Assembly: GCF_020463795.1 (NCBI RefSeq)
Contig: NZ_CP080025.1
Coordinates: 3,655,501 to 3,719,500 of the forward strand
DNA from: Echinicola marina
GTDB taxonomy: Bacteria; Bacteroidota; Bacteroidia; Cytophagales; Cyclobacteriaceae
Direction of reading: 5' to 3'
DNA: 64,000 bases
Under the pieces are notes generated by a model. That model was given only the letters and a program-made list of their open reading frames with translations, had not been told where the DNA came from and did not search any database. This document shows, one piece after another, positions 26,267 through 34,804 of this stretch. Made by a program: the position numbers and the translations under genes. Every line of letters starts with the position of its first letter. Position 1 is the stretch's first letter.

Positions 26267-26442
26267 TTTAACCCGTTTTATGCATTAGGAATCGTTATGA
26301 GAACTGAAACTACAAGAAAATCAGGCTGTTTGGAGATTGAATCATAGCATCGCTATGGTGAAATCGAAAACAGCAGCGAAGCGACTGATTTTAAAGTAGT
26401 TTCAGGTCGCAATAGATAGGCTAATGCATAATGCGGGTTTAA
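26267..26442. repeat. 176-bp fold-back element, copy 1
   Basis: The 22-base ends 26267-26288 and 26421-26442 are inverted repeats (19 of 22 paired; core TTATGCATTAG). Inside, nested pairs continue almost to the centre: AACTAC 26308-26313 with GTAGTT 26396-26401, AAAATCAG 26317-26324 with CTGATTTT 26385-26392, GCTGTTT 26325-26331 with AAACAGC 26368-26374, GATT 26335-26338 with AATC 26362-26365, and CATAGC 26343-26348 with GCTATG 26352-26357. Copy 2 at 59945 has the same length. It ends 229 bases before a sulfatase gene. It could be a MITE-like element, a REP relative or a structured RNA. Confidence 0.88.
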
Positions 26443-26671
26443 ACTAGACTTAACAACTGTGGGTAATCCTTCAAATTGGAGGATACGGGTGTGTTAAAAT
26501 CATGGTTTGCAAAATTGTTTGATTTATAGGAACAATGCCTGAGGCAATCCTTCGGTCTTCCTTCTTCAAACTTCCAGCCTTACAAGTAAATGAGCTTTGG
26601 CTATTGCAATCATTGCGGATAAATAGAAATAACAAATAGCAAAAAAATAAATTTATAAAACCCCACTTATA

Positions 26672-28741
26672 ATGCATAAAAGACCAAGCTTTTTTACCTG
26701 GGTGCTGATGGGCAGCTTCTTGCTTTCTTTTAGCCTCAGCGCACAACAGTCTTCCAAAGAGAAGCCGAATATCATCTTTATCCTCACAGATGACCTGGGC
26801 TATGGGGACTTGGGCAAATTCTTCCAAAATGAACGGATGGCTACTGGAGACCGTAGTGAACCTTGGATCTTGACCCCGGAACTGGACAAGATGGCCGAAG
26901 CAGGGGCCATGCTCACCAATCATTACACCGCAGCACCTGTCTGTGCGCCTTCCAGGGCATCCATTTTAATGGGCGTCAGCCAAGGCCATGCCCATGTCAG
27001 GGATAATCAGTTTGACAAATACCTGGGAGACAATTATACCATCGCCGATGTGCTCAAAGAAGCAGGCTATTCCACCGCCTTGATCGGCAAATGGGGCTTG
27101 CAGGGACCGGGGGAAGGACCTGACTGGCCATCACATCCACTAAAAAAAGGATTTGATTATTACTATGGCTATATCCGCCACCGTGATGGCCACGAACACT
27201 ATCCCGTGGAAGGGGTTTACCGCGGCCAAAAGGAGGTATACGAAAATTATAAGATCGCCCAAGGGCTGGACAAATGCTATACGGGAGACCTTTTTACGGC
27301 CAAAGCCAAGCAGTATATTATAGAACATAATCAGGATAAGGAAGATGAACCCTTTTTTATGTTCCTTTCCTATGATACACCCCATGCGGTATTGGAGCTG
27401 CCCACCCAGGATTACCCGGAAGGCGCGGGCCTAAATGGTGGCTTGCAATGGCTGGGAACTCCAGGTAAAATGATCAACACGGCCTCTGGAGAGGTAGATA
27501 CTTTTACTTATCCTGAGTTTGCCAATGCCACCTATGATGATGACAAAGATCCTTCTACTCCCGAGGTGGCCTGGCCGGATACCTATAAGCGCTATGCTAC
27601 GGTCAATAGAAGAATTGATGATCAGGTAGGGGATATCCTGCAATTATTGAAGGACTTGGAAATAGATGAAAACACCCTGGTAGTCTTTACCTCTGATAAT
27701 GGCCCTTCCAGGGAATCTTACCTGCCAAAGGAATATGTGGACTATACGCCTGAGTTCTTTAATAATTTCGCCCATTTTGACGGGATCAAGAGGGATGTCT
27801 ATGAAGGGGGATTAAGAACAGCTACCATTGCCTATTGGCCCGGACAGATCAAGGACAATACCGTGGTGGATGCCCCAAGTATCTCTTATGATTGGTTGCC
27901 TACTTTTGCAGAGGCTGCTGGAATAGCAGCGCCGGTGAGGACAGACGGGGTGTCATTATTGCCTGCTTTGACCCATAGGGGGAAGCAGGAAGCAAGCTTT
28001 GTCTATGTGGAATATTTCCAAAATGGAGCAGTGCCAAAATATGCAGAATTTGATGAAAACCATCAAGGTAAAAAACGGGGACAAATGCAGATGATCCGAA
28101 AGGGCAAGCATGTTGGGCTAAGGTACAATATCCAAAGCCATGAGGATGATTTTGAAATTTATGATGTCAGTGCAGATAGCCAGCAGACCGAGAATTTGGC
28201 CGCGGCAATGCCTGGACTTCAGCGTGAATTAAAAGCGGTAGTATTGAGAAGCAGAATGGCGGATGCTGAAGCGCCCAGGCCTTATGATAAAGAGTTGGTA
28301 CCTGCCATGGAAATCAAGAAGGCAAAGCCTGGCTTGACCCTTTATACTTATGGCTTTGATACCCCTTGGATTCCCCAGCTGAGCGCTAAGGCCAAAAAAG
28401 GACAAAAACTAAGCAGTCTCACACCGGTCAATGTCCCATCTGGTAGACATCTTCAGGTTTTTGAAGGATATATCAATGTGCCCGGTGACGGTAAATACGA
28501 ATTTTCTATAGAGGCTGGAGCCCAAAAGGTCTTTATGCGCATCCATGATATGGCGGTCTTGGATGGAAATTATTCCACCGAAGGCCCGATTTCAGGTAGC
28601 GTATACCTAGAGGCGGGCTATCATCCTATCAAGCTTTATTATTCAAATAAGGAACTAAGTACAGATCCCGAATTGAACCTATTCTGGAACTTCAATGATA
28701 CTGGAAAAACTGAGTTACCGGATAATGTTTATTTCAGGTAA
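26672..28741 (+). CDS. secreted sulfatase with C-terminal PA14-like domain
   Basis: Type I (formylglycine) sulfatase of 689 residues, predicted to cut sulfate esters from polysaccharides outside the cytoplasm. Residues 1-25 form a signal peptide (FFTWVLMGSFLLSFSLSAQ). Metal-binding Asp40-Asp41 lie in IIFILTDDLGYGDLG, and Cys91 in CAPSRAS is the residue converted to formylglycine. VVFTSDNGPSRES carries the later Asp-Asn ligands. Residues about 570-689 (LQVFEGYINVPGDGKYEFSI and on) resemble a PA14 carbohydrate-binding domain. It is monocistronic, following fold-back copy 1, and is not next to its maturation enzyme in this window. Confidence 0.9.
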   Translation: MHKRPSFFTWVLMGSFLLSFSLSAQQSSKEKPNIIFILTDDLGYGDLGKFFQNERMATGDRSEPWILTPELDKMAEAGAMLTNHYTAAPVCAPSRASILMGVSQGHAHVRDNQFDKYLGDNYTIADVLKEAGYSTALIGKWGLQGPGEGPDWPSHPLKKGFDYYYGYIRHRDGHEHYPVEGVYRGQKEVYENYKIAQGLDKCYTGDLFTAKAKQYIIEHNQDKEDEPFFMFLSYDTPHAVLELPTQDYPEGAGLNGGLQWLGTPGKMINTASGEVDTFTYPEFANATYDDDKDPSTPEVAWPDTYKRYATVNRRIDDQVGDILQLLKDLEIDENTLVVFTSDNGPSRESYLPKEYVDYTPEFFNNFAHFDGIKRDVYEGGLRTATIAYWPGQIKDNTVVDAPSISYDWLPTFAEAAGIAAPVRTDGVSLLPALTHRGKQEASFVYVEYFQNGAVPKYAEFDENHQGKKRGQMQMIRKGKHVGLRYNIQSHEDDFEIYDVSADSQQTENLAAAMPGLQRELKAVVLRSRMADAEAPRPYDKELVPAMEIKKAKPGLTLYTYGFDTPWIPQLSAKAKKGQKLSSLTPVNVPSGRHLQVFEGYINVPGDGKYEFSIEAGAQKVFMRIHDMAVLDGNYSTEGPISGSVYLEAGYHPIKLYYSNKELSTDPELNLFWNFNDTGKTELPDNVYFR

Positions 28742-28853
28742 ATGAAGAAGGGTAAAATTAAATCTGTTCATGTCTTAATTAACAAAGTCGGCTATAATAC
28801 TAAGACCTAAAATTTAGAGAATGAACAAATACAGGAGACAATAATTGAAAAAC
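28742..28853 (+). other. short gap after the sulfatase
   Basis: 112 bases of ordinary AT-rich sequence with no recognised gene or clear terminator, leading into the palindromic element at 28854. Confidence 0.4.
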
Positions 28854-29199
28854 AGGCTGTCTTATAAGTCTGAAATACGTCATACGAGAGGTCAACGTTT
28901 TCTCAAATATAAAAGAGTTGTATGACGTGAGCTTCAAATCGATGTCATCCTGACAAAGGAAGGATCTCTCTAGTTAATTGTTACTAGAAGAGATGCTTTC
29001 CCGATAATAGGGACTGGCTCTATCGTCAGCATAGCCTGCCCCGAGGAATATCTGGGACATTTTATTCACGTCAATAGTAGCGACGAAGTCATCTAAAAGT
29101 ACTCATATTGTACATATCCGGAGTTTGTCTGCCTTCCGACAGGCAAACTTCTTTTCGCTATCGCTGCAATCACAATGACGTGGATTTTTGAGACTGTCT
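28854..29199. repeat. dispersed palindromic element with AGGCTGT ends, long copy
   Basis: Begins AGGCTGTCTTATAAGTC and ends GGATTTTTGAGACTGTCT, which are imperfect inverted ends. Contains further inverted tracts (ATACGTCATAC/GTATGACGT around 28872-28927) and, at 29129-29181, the CTGCCTTCCGACAGGC and TTTTCGCTATCGCTGC motifs shared with the copy at 31127-31310. It appears longer than that copy through an internal insertion. No coding sense. Confidence 0.65.
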
Positions 29200-29244
29200 G
29201 CATATGGAGAGCGCCAGGTCTTTCTGCCCAGGTAGGGGTAAAGG

Positions 29245-29349
29245 GGATATACAGGTTCACGACATTAGTCGCCAAAATATTTGGGGTGGTTTTACCTATC
29301 GCTAATGCCAAGCTAACTAAATTATGGATTTCAGAAAATCTGTATATCC
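29245..29349. other. widely spaced inverted repeat upstream of a sulfatase
   Basis: GGATATACAG at 29245-29254 is the exact reverse complement of CTGTATATCC at 29340-29349. The rest of the 340 bases between the palindromic element and the sulfatase gene at 29540 has no recognised gene; an open frame of 65 codons across it has no family features. Confidence 0.4.
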
Positions 29350-29539
29350 GTAAAGACACCAGTATTTTGTAAATAAGATATTCTTTCAGTAAGAACACAA
29401 AAGTCAAAAGAAACGATATTTTATTCCGTGCAAATCTGTGGAATCCGTGAGAAATAAGTTTACTGGTGTAATAACGGATAATCATATTAGAAAATATTAT
29501 TTTTAATGAGGACCAAAACAAATAAACAATAAACCACTT

Positions 29540-31102
29540 ATGAAATACAAACCTTTAAAACAAATGGTACTTGGCTTTATGGCCATATTGGCCACTGTTG
29601 GATGTAGTACCAAAACCCAAAATGAAACGACAACAGCAACACCTTCAAAACCCAATATCATCGTTATCTATATGGATGATTTGGGCTATGGGGATATCAG
29701 CGCCTATGGGGCTACTGAAATCAACACCCCCCATATGGACAAGCTGGCCAATGGTGGCATTCGCTTTACCAATGGCTATGCAACATCGGCAACTTGTACC
29801 CCAAGCCGCTACGCCCTGTTGACAGGCATGTACCCTTGGAGAAATAAAAATGCCAAAATCCTTCCTGGGACGGCTCCTTTATTGATCAGCACGGATCAGG
29901 AGACCCTTCCCAAGATGCTGAAAGAACAAGGCTATTACACGGGGATAGTGGGGAAATGGCACCTAGGTCTTGGTACCGGGAATGTCAACTGGAATGAAAA
30001 GATCAGCCCCAGCCCTAATGAGGTGGGCTTTGACTATAGCCATATTTTGGCTGCCACCCAGGATAGGGTACCCACGGTCTATATTGAAGATGGCCATGTG
30101 GTGAACCTTGATCCAAACGATCCTATTGAGGTAAGCTATAAAAAGAACTTTGAAGGTGAACCTACAGGCAAGGAAAATCCGGAATTACTGAGCATGAGAT
30201 GGCACCATGGACATAATAACAGCATCGTGAATGGCGTGCCTAGAATTGGCTTTATGAAAGGCGGAGAAGCAGCCAAGTGGTCTGATGTGGATATGGCCGA
30301 TCATTTCCTGGCCAAGGCCCAAGACTATGTGAAAGCCCATAAAGATGAGCCTTTTTTCCTATACTATGCCCTGCAGCAGCCCCATGTGCCGCGTACTCCT
30401 CACCCAAGATTTGCAGGAAAGTCAGGTATGGGACCAAGGGGTGATGTGATCCTTGAAGCGGATTGGTGCGTAGGTGAATTTATGAAAACTTTGGAAGAGG
30501 AAGGTTTAATGGAAAATACCTTGATTGTGTTCTCTAGTGATAATGGTCCTGTATTGAATGATGGTTATTATGATGGTGCAGTAGAGAAATTAGGAGACCA
30601 TACTCCAGCCGGTCCACTCAGAGGTGGTAAATACAGTTTGTTTGAAGCGGGTACCCGTGTGCCTTTTATGGTTTATTGGAAGGATAAGATTGCTCCTCAG
30701 GTTTCCGATGCCTTGGTATGTCAGATGGACTTGTTGAATTCAGTGGCTGATTTGGTGGGCAGTGAGCAAAAAGATTTGGATAGCAAAAATCTATTGGATG
30801 TTTTTATGGGTGAATCCCAAAAGGGCAGGGAGGAGTTGATCTTGGAAGCAAGTACCAGAACAGCCCTAAGGCAAGGTGATTGGGTCATGATTCCTCCATA
30901 CAAAGGCCCTGCGGTAGCTGGACAGGTAAATATAGAGTTGGGCAATGACAGTGAATATCAATTGTATAATCTAAAAGAGGATATGGGTCAACAAAACAAT
31001 GTGGCTGCCAGCAATCCTGAAAAACTGCAAGCCATGATCGCTGATTATAACAGGATCAGAGGCAATGAAAACACAGAAGTTGAAGCTTTGGAGTTAAAAT
31101 AA
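29540..31102 (+). CDS. arylsulfatase-like sulfatase, probable lipoprotein
   Basis: Formylglycine sulfatase of 520 residues. A hydrophobic N-terminus ends ILATVGC, so Cys22 is likely lipidated and the enzyme is anchored in an outer or inner membrane leaflet. Asp46-Asp47 in IYMDDLGYGD bind metal and Cys86 in CTPSRYALLTG is the active-site residue; IVGKWHLGLG and IVFSSDNGPVLND complete the site. The C-terminus (QLYNLKEDMGQQNNVAASNP) is the usual sulfatase tail. It resembles the arylsulfatase A/N-acetylgalactosamine-6-sulfatase branch; the substrate is not certain. A palindromic element starting 25 bases downstream may act as its terminator. Confidence 0.9.
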   Translation: MKYKPLKQMVLGFMAILATVGCSTKTQNETTTATPSKPNIIVIYMDDLGYGDISAYGATEINTPHMDKLANGGIRFTNGYATSATCTPSRYALLTGMYPWRNKNAKILPGTAPLLISTDQETLPKMLKEQGYYTGIVGKWHLGLGTGNVNWNEKISPSPNEVGFDYSHILAATQDRVPTVYIEDGHVVNLDPNDPIEVSYKKNFEGEPTGKENPELLSMRWHHGHNNSIVNGVPRIGFMKGGEAAKWSDVDMADHFLAKAQDYVKAHKDEPFFLYYALQQPHVPRTPHPRFAGKSGMGPRGDVILEADWCVGEFMKTLEEEGLMENTLIVFSSDNGPVLNDGYYDGAVEKLGDHTPAGPLRGGKYSLFEAGTRVPFMVYWKDKIAPQVSDALVCQMDLLNSVADLVGSEQKDLDSKNLLDVFMGESQKGREELILEASTRTALRQGDWVMIPPYKGPAVAGQVNIELGNDSEYQLYNLKEDMGQQNNVAASNPEKLQAMIADYNRIRGNENTEVEALELK

Positions 31103-31126
31103 ACCTCATCAAAAAGTACTCAAAAG

Positions 31127-31310
31127 AGGCTGTTTCATAAGTCTTAAATCCGTCCTCGATTTAGAGCGGGGCAGGCGATCACGAGCCAAGCGAAGTGATC
31201 TCGAAGTACTCCCATTGCGCGTCTGTTGAGATTGCCTGCCTTCCGTCCTTTAGGCAGGCTTCTCTTCGCTATCGCCTCAATCGTATGGAGTGGATTTTTG
31301 AGACAGCCTT
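31127..31310. repeat. dispersed palindromic element with AGGCTGT ends, short copy
   Basis: Starts AGGCTGTTTCATAAGTC and ends GATTTTTGAGACAGCCTT, so the ends are inverted repeats (AGGCTGTYTCA type). The inner part has GCCTGCC...GGCAGGC and a CTTCGCTATCGCCTCAATC tract. A T-rich run (ATTTTTTATTT) follows the right end at 31311, so a transcript of the preceding sulfatase gene could terminate here. Shares ends and core with 28854-29199. Confidence 0.68.
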
Positions 31311-31783
31311 ATTTTTTATTTAATTTGCCGAGTTTGATAGATGAAACAGGATATGTTCGACTCCTTTGGAGTCGCAGGATACTTTAGATTAGACGATCTC
31401 GTTAAGAATGTTTGATCCCTTCGGGATCATTGTTCAGGAGTAACCTATTCTTGATACCATATTTTTTAATGTCATAGTCAGAAGGGTTAAAATATGCTTG
31501 CTCCATTTGCATCCAGATATGGTCCCACTTCCTCTAAGAAAATTGGCCATGTTACGGTCTATACCCCTAAAGGGGGGAAACATTTTTATATTCATAAAGA
31601 AGATTGATCTTTTGATCGGAATGAGGTCAAATATTCCATCAGGTAAGAGACTATTATAATCTTTGCACTATGCGATTGGCCTTATCGATAGTTCCCTTAA
31701 TATATTTATTACCCACCTCTCTATTGCCCTTACCCCGAAGGGGTAAAACATGCTTAGCCTGGTATACGATATCCCCCTAGCGA
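31311..31783 (+). other. gap with a cluster of short hairpins
   Basis: No gene recognised. Hairpins: CGACTCCTTTGGAGTCG 31358-31374, GATCCCTTCGGGATC 31414-31428, ACCCCTAAAGGGG near 31562-31575, TACCCCGAAGGGGTA 31731-31745, and CGACCCCGACGTGGTCG 31781-31797. The stem is kept while its sequence varies between copies. They lead into the 158-bp array. Confidence 0.6.
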
Positions 31784-32573
31784 CCCCGACGTGGTCGAAA
31801 ATACTATTGATAATTGGAAACGTTCAATACAGTTTGTACCGTGAAGGATGCATTATTCAAATTCAATTAGGATGATATATTCCTTATGTATTCGGGCGCA
31901 GAGAGCATTTATTTTTAAAAATCATTCCGTTACCCTCAGTACCCCGACGTGGTCGAAAATACTATTGTTAATTGTAAACGTTCAATACAGTTTGTACTGC
32001 GAAGGATGTATTATTCAAATTCAATTAGGATGATATATTCCTTATGTATTTGGACGCAGAGAGGATTTAATTTTGAAAATCATTCCGTTACCCTCAGTAC
32101 CCCGACGTGGTCGAAAATTCTATTGATAATTGGAAACGTTCAATACAGTTTGTACCGCGAAGGATATATTATTCAAATTCAATTAGGATGATATGTTCCT
32201 TATGTATTTGGACGCAGAGAGCATTTATTTTTAAAAATCTTTCCGTTACCCTCAGTACCCCGACGTGGTCGAAAATACTATTGTTAATTGGAAACGTTCA
32301 ATACAGTTTGTACCGCGAAGGATGCATTATTCAAATTCAATTAGGATGATATGTTCCTTATGTATTCGGGCGCAGAGAGGATTTATTTTTGAAAATTTTC
32401 CCGTAACCCTCAGTACCCCGACGTGGTCGAAAATTCTATTGATAATTGGAAACGTTCAATACAGTTTGTACCGCGAAGGATGCATTATTCAAATTCAATT
32501 AGGATGATATGTTCCTTATGTATTCGGGCGCAGAGAGCATTTAATTTTGAAAATTTTCCCGTTACCATCAATA
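31784..32573 (+). repeat. 158-bp tandem repeat array, five exact-length units
   Basis: The marker CCCCGA occurs at 31784, 31942, 32100, 32258, 32416 and 32574, every spacing exactly 158 bases. Units differ only by scattered substitutions and no length changes. Each has a CCCCGACGTGG(T)CGAAAAT hairpin-derived boundary, then GGAAACGTTCAATACAGTTT, TTCAAATTCAATTAGGATGA and GCGCAGAGAG blocks. 158 is not a multiple of three, so the array cannot be one repeated protein. The last boundary changes to ACCCCGAAGGGGTAAAA. Confidence 0.93.
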
Positions 32574-32638
32574 CCCCGAAGGGGTAAAAACATAATTAGA
32601 TCGAAAGCGATAATCAGAACACGACCCCGACGGGGTCG
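32573..32638 (+). repeat. two hairpins after the tandem array
   Basis: TACCCCGAAGGGGTA at 32573-32587 and CGACCCCGACGGGGTCG at 32622-32638; the latter is followed by AATTTTTATC and could weakly terminate transcription entering from the left. Confidence 0.55.
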
Positions 32639-32716
32639 AATTTTTATCGAGAAAAGAAATTGATTAAAAATACCAAAAACATTATATTCCATAGCTACAA
32701 CCAATAAACCTTAGCG

Positions 32717-33127
32717 ATGGAAAAAATCACCATAAAAACCACTGTCCATGCCCCAGTAGAAAAAGTTTGGCGGTATTGGACCGAACCAGAACACATCACC
32801 AAATGGAATGCGGCCAATGATGAATGGCATTGTCCTAATGCTTCCAATGATCTAAAAAAAGGAGGCGTTTTTACCGCTAGAATGGAAGCAAAAGATGGTA
32901 GTATGGGCTTTGACTTTTCAGGTGTTTATTTGGATGTGGTTCAAGAGAAGCTGATCACTTATGAACTTGAGGATGGTAGAAATGTTCGGGTGATTTTTAA
33001 AACTGAGGGCGATACAAGCCTGATAGAGGAAACCTTCGATCCAGAGAGTTCTAATCCAGTAGAAATGCAGAAGACAGGCTGGCAGGCGATCCTGGACAAT
33101 TTTAAAAAATATGTGGAATCCAATTAA
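32717..33127 (+). CDS. SRPBCC-domain protein (AHSA1/START-like)
   Basis: Small cytoplasmic protein of 136 residues with a complete Activator-of-Hsp90-ATPase-homologue (AHSA1-like) SRPBCC fold: ITIKTTVHAPVEKVWRYWTE at the start, HITKWNAANDEWHCPNA, GVFTARMEAKDGSMGFDFSG in the middle and WQAILDNFKKYVES as the closing helix. The family binds hydrophobic ligands; the ligand here is unknown. ATG start at 32717. It stands alone, 17 bases before the left end of the insertion sequence, which has probably removed or displaced its original downstream neighbour. Confidence 0.85.
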   Translation: MEKITIKTTVHAPVEKVWRYWTEPEHITKWNAANDEWHCPNASNDLKKGGVFTARMEAKDGSMGFDFSGVYLDVVQEKLITYELEDGRNVRVIFKTEGDTSLIEETFDPESSNPVEMQKTGWQAILDNFKKYVESN

Positions 33128-33143
33128 TTGATATAATTTCAAT

Positions 33144-34470
33144 GCTGTCCTAAATAATTTTTGATAAGCCCTTTATCCAGTGTTTAAATCCAAATTAGGG
33201 ACATATTAAGGAGTTTGAGCAAACAGATCCCCCTGTACTATATTCTGGGGTGGTTTATCGGGTTCCATGAAGGGGCTGTCGAGCCATTTCTGCAGTTCGA
33301 TTTTAACAAAGATATTAAGCCGGATAAAGGCGACAAGATTGGACAGGTGCCAGCCGAATTTTGCGGTAGCCTTCATGACTTTGAGCAACAGGATGGTGAT
33401 CAAAGCCGTCCATATCTGGATCATTACCGCATTTTTAGAGGTTCCGATAAAAGTTTTGATATGCAATAGCTGCTTGATGTCCCGAAAAAACACCTCAATT
33501 TCCCATCGTGATTTGTAGAGATCCCCAATGGTCTGAGCGGCCCATGCAAAGTTGTTGGTGATCAGTTCTATGGTCTGCTGGTTTTCCTCATCCCACACGG
33601 CCACTCTTCTGAGCCTCCCGGGGTACTTGGCCTTGGACTGTGGGTTTGTCAGTTCGATTTCTTCGTCCTTGAGCACATGTTGAGCGGTTGTTGTGGGCAG
33701 TTCCCGTTCTTCGACGGTACTGAAAGCAAGGTTGCCCTTGTGCCTGATCACGAAGAACACCCCTTTGCTGTCCCAGACGTTGAGCATGGGAAAGTCATTG
33801 TAATACCGGTCGGCGACGATCACCGACCCTTTTTCCAGGGGGATGTCGTAAGCCCCTTTATTGTCCCCGACACTCCCCTCGGTAATGTTCACGTAAACAG
33901 GGAGTTTCCCGTCATATTCCAGCAGGGTATGCATCTTTACAGCTCCCTTTTTGGTACGGAAAGTGGCCCAGTCAAAAACCGAAAGGCAAAGGCTGATCAC
34001 CGTGGCATCCAGCAGATAAACAGGAACCTTGATCCTGAGTTTGGACCTCTTAATGGAAGCCTGCTGTCCTAAACTTCCCAGCAGGGAATAGTAAAGGTCC
34101 CTGAACAGGTCCGAATCCCTTCGTTTGTTCTGATAGCTGATACTTGATTTGGAAGGGGCCCTGGAAATACCAAGATGGTTAAGGTTACCGGTGGCAGACC
34201 GGAGTCCGTTGGAAATGTCCCTTACCGAGGTGCTCTTGGCAAAATGGCAGAACAACATCGAGACAAGATGTGTCCAGCTATCGAATCCCTTGCAGCCCTT
34301 ATCGGTCTGCTTTTTCTTTACCAAATTCTTGAAAATTGATCGGTCTATCTTTTTAATAATTTGTGAAAACAATGTAATATTACCCATGGGAGGTCTGAGT
34401 TTTTGGTGCAAACCCAAAATAACTATTTTGGGCAAAAATTAAGACCTCCCATTTTTTTATTTAGGACGCT
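33144..34470 (-). mobile_element. IS4-family insertion sequence
   Basis: A single transposase gene lies between inverted ends: GTCCTAAATAA at 33147-33157 and TTATTTAGGAC at 34457-34467. Just outside, ATTGATATAATTT occurs at 33127-33139 and again at 34471-34483. The right copy abuts the element and the left copy is four bases from the boundary chosen here, so it may be the target duplication if the left end is drawn as 33140. Total length about 1.33 kb. The coding region is complete, so the element may be active. Confidence 0.82.
33206..34435 (-). CDS. IS4-family transposase with N-terminal DUF4372-like domain
   Basis: DDE transposase of 409 residues. The N-terminal third (SQIIKKIDRSIFKNLVKKKQ; HFAKSTSVRDISNGLRS) matches the DUF4372 region. 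Catalytic residues are Asp143 (LLDATVI), Asp209 (IVADRYYND) and Glu314, inside the IS4 signature Tyr307-Arg310-Glu314-Lys321 (YKSRWEIEVFFRDIK). All are intact. Met17 (MGNITLFSQII) is an alternative start more like other family members. Opposite in direction to its neighbours and unrelated to them in function. Confidence 0.92.
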   Translation of the reverse strand: MPKIVILGLHQKLRPPMGNITLFSQIIKKIDRSIFKNLVKKKQTDKGCKGFDSWTHLVSMLFCHFAKSTSVRDISNGLRSATGNLNHLGISRAPSKSSISYQNKRRDSDLFRDLYYSLLGSLGQQASIKRSKLRIKVPVYLLDATVISLCLSVFDWATFRTKKGAVKMHTLLEYDGKLPVYVNITEGSVGDNKGAYDIPLEKGSVIVADRYYNDFPMLNVWDSKGVFFVIRHKGNLAFSTVEERELPTTTAQHVLKDEEIELTNPQSKAKYPGRLRRVAVWDEENQQTIELITNNFAWAAQTIGDLYKSRWEIEVFFRDIKQLLHIKTFIGTSKNAVMIQIWTALITILLLKVMKATAKFGWHLSNLVAFIRLNIFVKIELQKWLDSPFMEPDKPPQNIVQGDLFAQTP

Positions 34471-34804
34471 ATTGATATAATTTAATATTAAATATTTTTT
34501 TTGGTAGAGATATGGTGTTTTATATGTCTACCTATTTTTTTATTGTCATTTCACTAGCTCATAATTAGCAAGATTTTCATGATTTTTTAATTAGGTTTTT
34601 AGTTACTGATTTTATTTTACCAAATATCCATACCTGATTTGCAATATCGTTAAAAAGCTTTTAACAAATTTTGATATTGTTCTACTTAGCTGTTGATTTA
34701 TTTTGACATAGGGTATTGGATTGACGTGGATAATACAATATTGCTAGCTCCTATCCATAATATTACCCAAGAATCCTTTTATAGTAATTCCCAAAACACC
34801 CAAA
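34471..34804 (+). other. leader region of the sigma factor gene
   Basis: 334 bases, very AT-rich, no gene. It must contain the promoter of the sigma-FecR-PUL genes or have received it before the insertion sequence arrived. No clear TANNTTTG box with a correctly spaced TTTG was found. Confidence 0.45.

Noticed and set aside
26471-26923. 150-codon minus-strand frame across the sulfatase start
   Set aside because: Half of it is antisense to the sulfatase signal peptide and metal site; no domain recognised.
29175-29372. 65-codon frame upstream of sulfatase 29540
   Set aside because: It begins inside a dispersed palindromic repeat and has no family features.
31848-32507. Overlapping open frames of 61-80 codons repeating every 158 bases
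   Set aside because: They arise from the tandem array itself, start in one unit and end in the next, shift with the 158-base period and lack any domain or codon bias.
33677-34072. 131-codon frame opposite the transposase
   Set aside because: Antisense to a transposase with complete catalytic residues; no independent evidence.
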